Source: Antedon bifida
Lineage: Eukaryota > Echinodermata > Crinoidea > Comatulida > Antedonidae
Direction of reading: 5' to 3'
Assembly (NCBI GenBank): GCA_963402885.1
Contig: OY727101.1
Span: 17,770,417 to 17,834,416, forward strand
DNA length: 64,000 nucleotides
In this document: in pieces, positions 62,099-64,000 of the stretch
How positions within the stretch are numbered: position 1 is the first letter of the stretch
How the letters are laid out: every line of letters starts with the position of its first letter
Position numbers and translations under genes: made by a program
The notes under the pieces: model-generated
Told to the model about the DNA's origin: nothing
Database searches by the model: none
The model's input: the letters and a program-made list of their open reading frames with translations, nothing else

Positions 62099-62395
62099 AC
62101 CTACATACTGTATTCATTCAAGTACGACTGCTTTTTGTTGCTTAACTCTCTCCAAGTACGGTCAATAGCCCTAGTGAAGGAATAGTATTTTCCAAAAGAT
62201 TGGCACTTTCTTGCTCTCTGCTTTACTGTATAGTTTTGATTTAGCTTTCTGCTATGTTTATTGTAGGCCTACATACTGTATTTCTTCAGGTACGACTGCT
62301 TTTTGTTGCTTAACTGTCTCCAAGTACTCTCATTAGCCCTGGTGAAGGAATAGTGTTTTCCAAAAGATTGGCACTTTCTTTCTGTCTGCTTTCTA
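62099..62395. repeat. Tandem duplication, period about 167 bp
   Basis: Two copies (about 62,099-62,231 and 62,266-62,395) share CCTACATACTGTAT, GTACGACTGCTTTTTGTTGC, TGAAGGAATAGT and CCAAAAGATTGGCACTTTCTT, directly before the minisatellite. Confidence 0.8.
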
Positions 62396-62462
62396 GTTTT
62401 AGTTGTCCCATGACCCAGAGGATCGTGGGGCGTAGTAGATGAGATACAGTGCACAGTAGTAC

Positions 62463-62759
62463 ACATCATGAGTTGTACACATCATGAGTTGTACCCATCA
62501 TGAGTTGTACCCATCATGAGTTGTACCCATCATGAGTTGTACCCATCATGAGTTGTACCCATCATGAGTTGTACCCATCATGAGTTGTACCCATCATGAG
62601 TTGTACCCATCATGAGTTGTATTCATCAGGAGTTGTATTCATCATGAGTTGTACACATCATGAGTTGTACTCATCATGGGTTGTATTCATCATGAGTTGT
62701 ATTCATCAGGAGTTGTATTCATCATGAGTTGTACTCATCATGACTTGTACTCATCATGA
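62463..62759. repeat. 16-bp minisatellite, GTTGTACCCATCATGA
   Basis: About 18 direct units of GTTGTACCCATCATGA. The first half is nearly homogeneous; the second half has variants GTATTCATCAGGA, GTACTCATCATGG and GTACACATCATGA. Each unit contains the palindrome TCATGA. Confidence 0.95.
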
Positions 62760-63884
62760 TACGATACACAGGCATAAGCCATGCCTCCTCTCCGGGTTGG
62801 TGGGATTTTGCTGGATGCTTTTTTTATTCTTTACTGCATTGAGATCTAGCATTTTCATTTCAGTCATTTGCCTTTGGATTGATACATAAATAACGTGATA
62901 TTCTTTATTCCGTTTTAAATAAAAGGCATAAGCGTGTTTATTATGTTGTAGATAACAGTGGCTAGACATTAATTCAGACGAATGCAAAAAGCTAACTAAA
63001 AATGTGAACCTTTCTGTTTATATGAAACTTCTGGAGAAAATGTACAGGATGTAAACCTACATACTTTTTAAAAAATTGTATCTATTAAACAAAGAATGAT
63101 ATTATTTCAAGATAATAAATTCAATTCTGATTTAATAATAAAAAAAAACAAGGCCATATACATGGCTGCAGTCGCGGGCTCAAGTTAGTGTTTACTGACC
63201 AACCAATCAATTAAAATCAAGTAAAACACAAGATTATTATTGTTATTATGATACTATATCGATCTTGTATATATTTATATTTCTGAAAGTCCCACTCATT
63301 TCATAACTTAATGCATCGTTTCTGAATAAATTAATCAAAAAATTGATTTCTTTTTACATTTTAGGCCTAATCCATAAAGATGGACATTTATGAACATATA
63401 AGAAGTTATGCATATTTGCAAACAAATATATATAATTATTACGATAACTGTAATGATAATGACGATAATATTAAATGACGATGATAATTATACATTATGA
63501 CAAAGATTGGACCTTGTTCCACATCGTCTAAATGCTATTTTAAAAGTTGATGATTTAGCTTGTTTTATTTTATTTTAGCTATAAAAAATGAATGAAATGA
63601 AATTAACCCCGACTTATATTCACGTTTCTTTTTCTGAAAAATATCAAGAACATGCTTATTGTAACTGGAACTGTTCAAGCGTGACTTCAATTATCGAATG
63701 TTCCAGTTTTAGTAATCCGGCAGCTTATGTGACGATGACAATCGCCGATATGTTACATCGTTAGGATATCCATTCTAAACATTTATAATTCCATCTTCAA
63801 AATATAATTTGACTCGATAAATGAGCATTTCAATTGATTATAATATTTATTATAATATTTAACAACTCCTCCTTTAAGACGTCA

Positions 63885-64000
63885 CTACTATTAAAGGGAC
63901 ACTCCTTCCATCCATTCGTGAAACGAATGAAATGATTTCATACTAATGGCCAACCTCTTTTCATGGGGACATTTTGCTGGGTCCCGAAGGTGTCCCATTA
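63885..64000. repeat. GGGGACAC-family repeat, cut by the window edge
   Basis: CTATTAAAGGGACACTCC, then TTTTCATGGGGACATTTTGC and GGGTCCCGAAGGTGTCCC at the right edge. Confidence 0.55.

Larger units (their letters stand above)
58219..64000. other. Upstream of the SLC10 gene; repeats, no gene called
   Basis: No ORF with recognisable protein features. The stretch has MITE B copy 4 with a nested repeat C (58453-58713), a GGTGGTGAT simple-sequence tract (about 59,235-59,400), MITE A copy 9, SINE family 1 copy 2, a ~167-bp tandem duplication, a 16-bp minisatellite and a GGGGACAC-family end fragment. A distal 5' exon of the SLC10 gene could lie here; CAG|GTAGGT near 61,605 on the minus strand is one possible donor. 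Confidence 0.5.

Overview
This is an AT-rich animal genomic window with four protein-coding genes, all on the minus strand. From low to high coordinate they are the 5' part of numb, a very large multi-lamin-tail-domain membrane protein, MCM8, and an SLC10-family transporter. Short exons, long introns, canonical GT/AG sites, tRNA-derived SINEs, dense palindromic MITEs and repeated GGCCTA-rich stretches suggest an invertebrate deuterostome, most likely an echinoderm. That assignment rests on the character of the proteins and repeats, not on a database match.

Layout. 1-5,900: intron (by inference) of numb, with a DNA transposon carrying ~730-bp terminal inverted repeats (922-4,528). 5,929-13,553: numb exon 3, exon 2 and two alternative first exons that join in the same phase; the gene runs off the left edge. 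13,554-22,160: no recognisable gene, probably numb 5' flank and repeats. 22,161-37,313: a complete 17-exon gene whose joined frame gives 2,311 residues. It encodes a signal peptide, eleven lamin-tail-type (LTD) repeats, a Cys-containing juxtamembrane module, one transmembrane helix and a short cytoplasmic tail. 37,314-41,422: intergenic. 41,423-53,575: complete MCM8, 20 coding exons, 842 residues. Its first intron holds a fossil LTR retroelement (50,356-53,308) that carries a death-effector-like host fragment, and another intron holds a large minisatellite. 53,576-56,385: intergenic. 56,386-58,218: an SLC10 transporter with a single-exon CDS of 610 residues. 58,219-64,000: repeats and no gene.

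The four genes have unrelated known roles (cell-fate/endocytic adaptor, unknown surface protein, recombination helicase, transporter), so there is no operon-like logic. The most unusual object is the eleven-LTD type I membrane protein. LTDs are best known from nuclear lamins and from secreted or surface proteins of bacteria and archaea; here they form almost all of a predicted ectodomain of about 2,200 residues, and I do not recognise a named family. Exon coordinates for the three multi-exon genes were derived by hand from splice signals. For the two complete genes the summed CDS length is divisible by three and every junction keeps frame.
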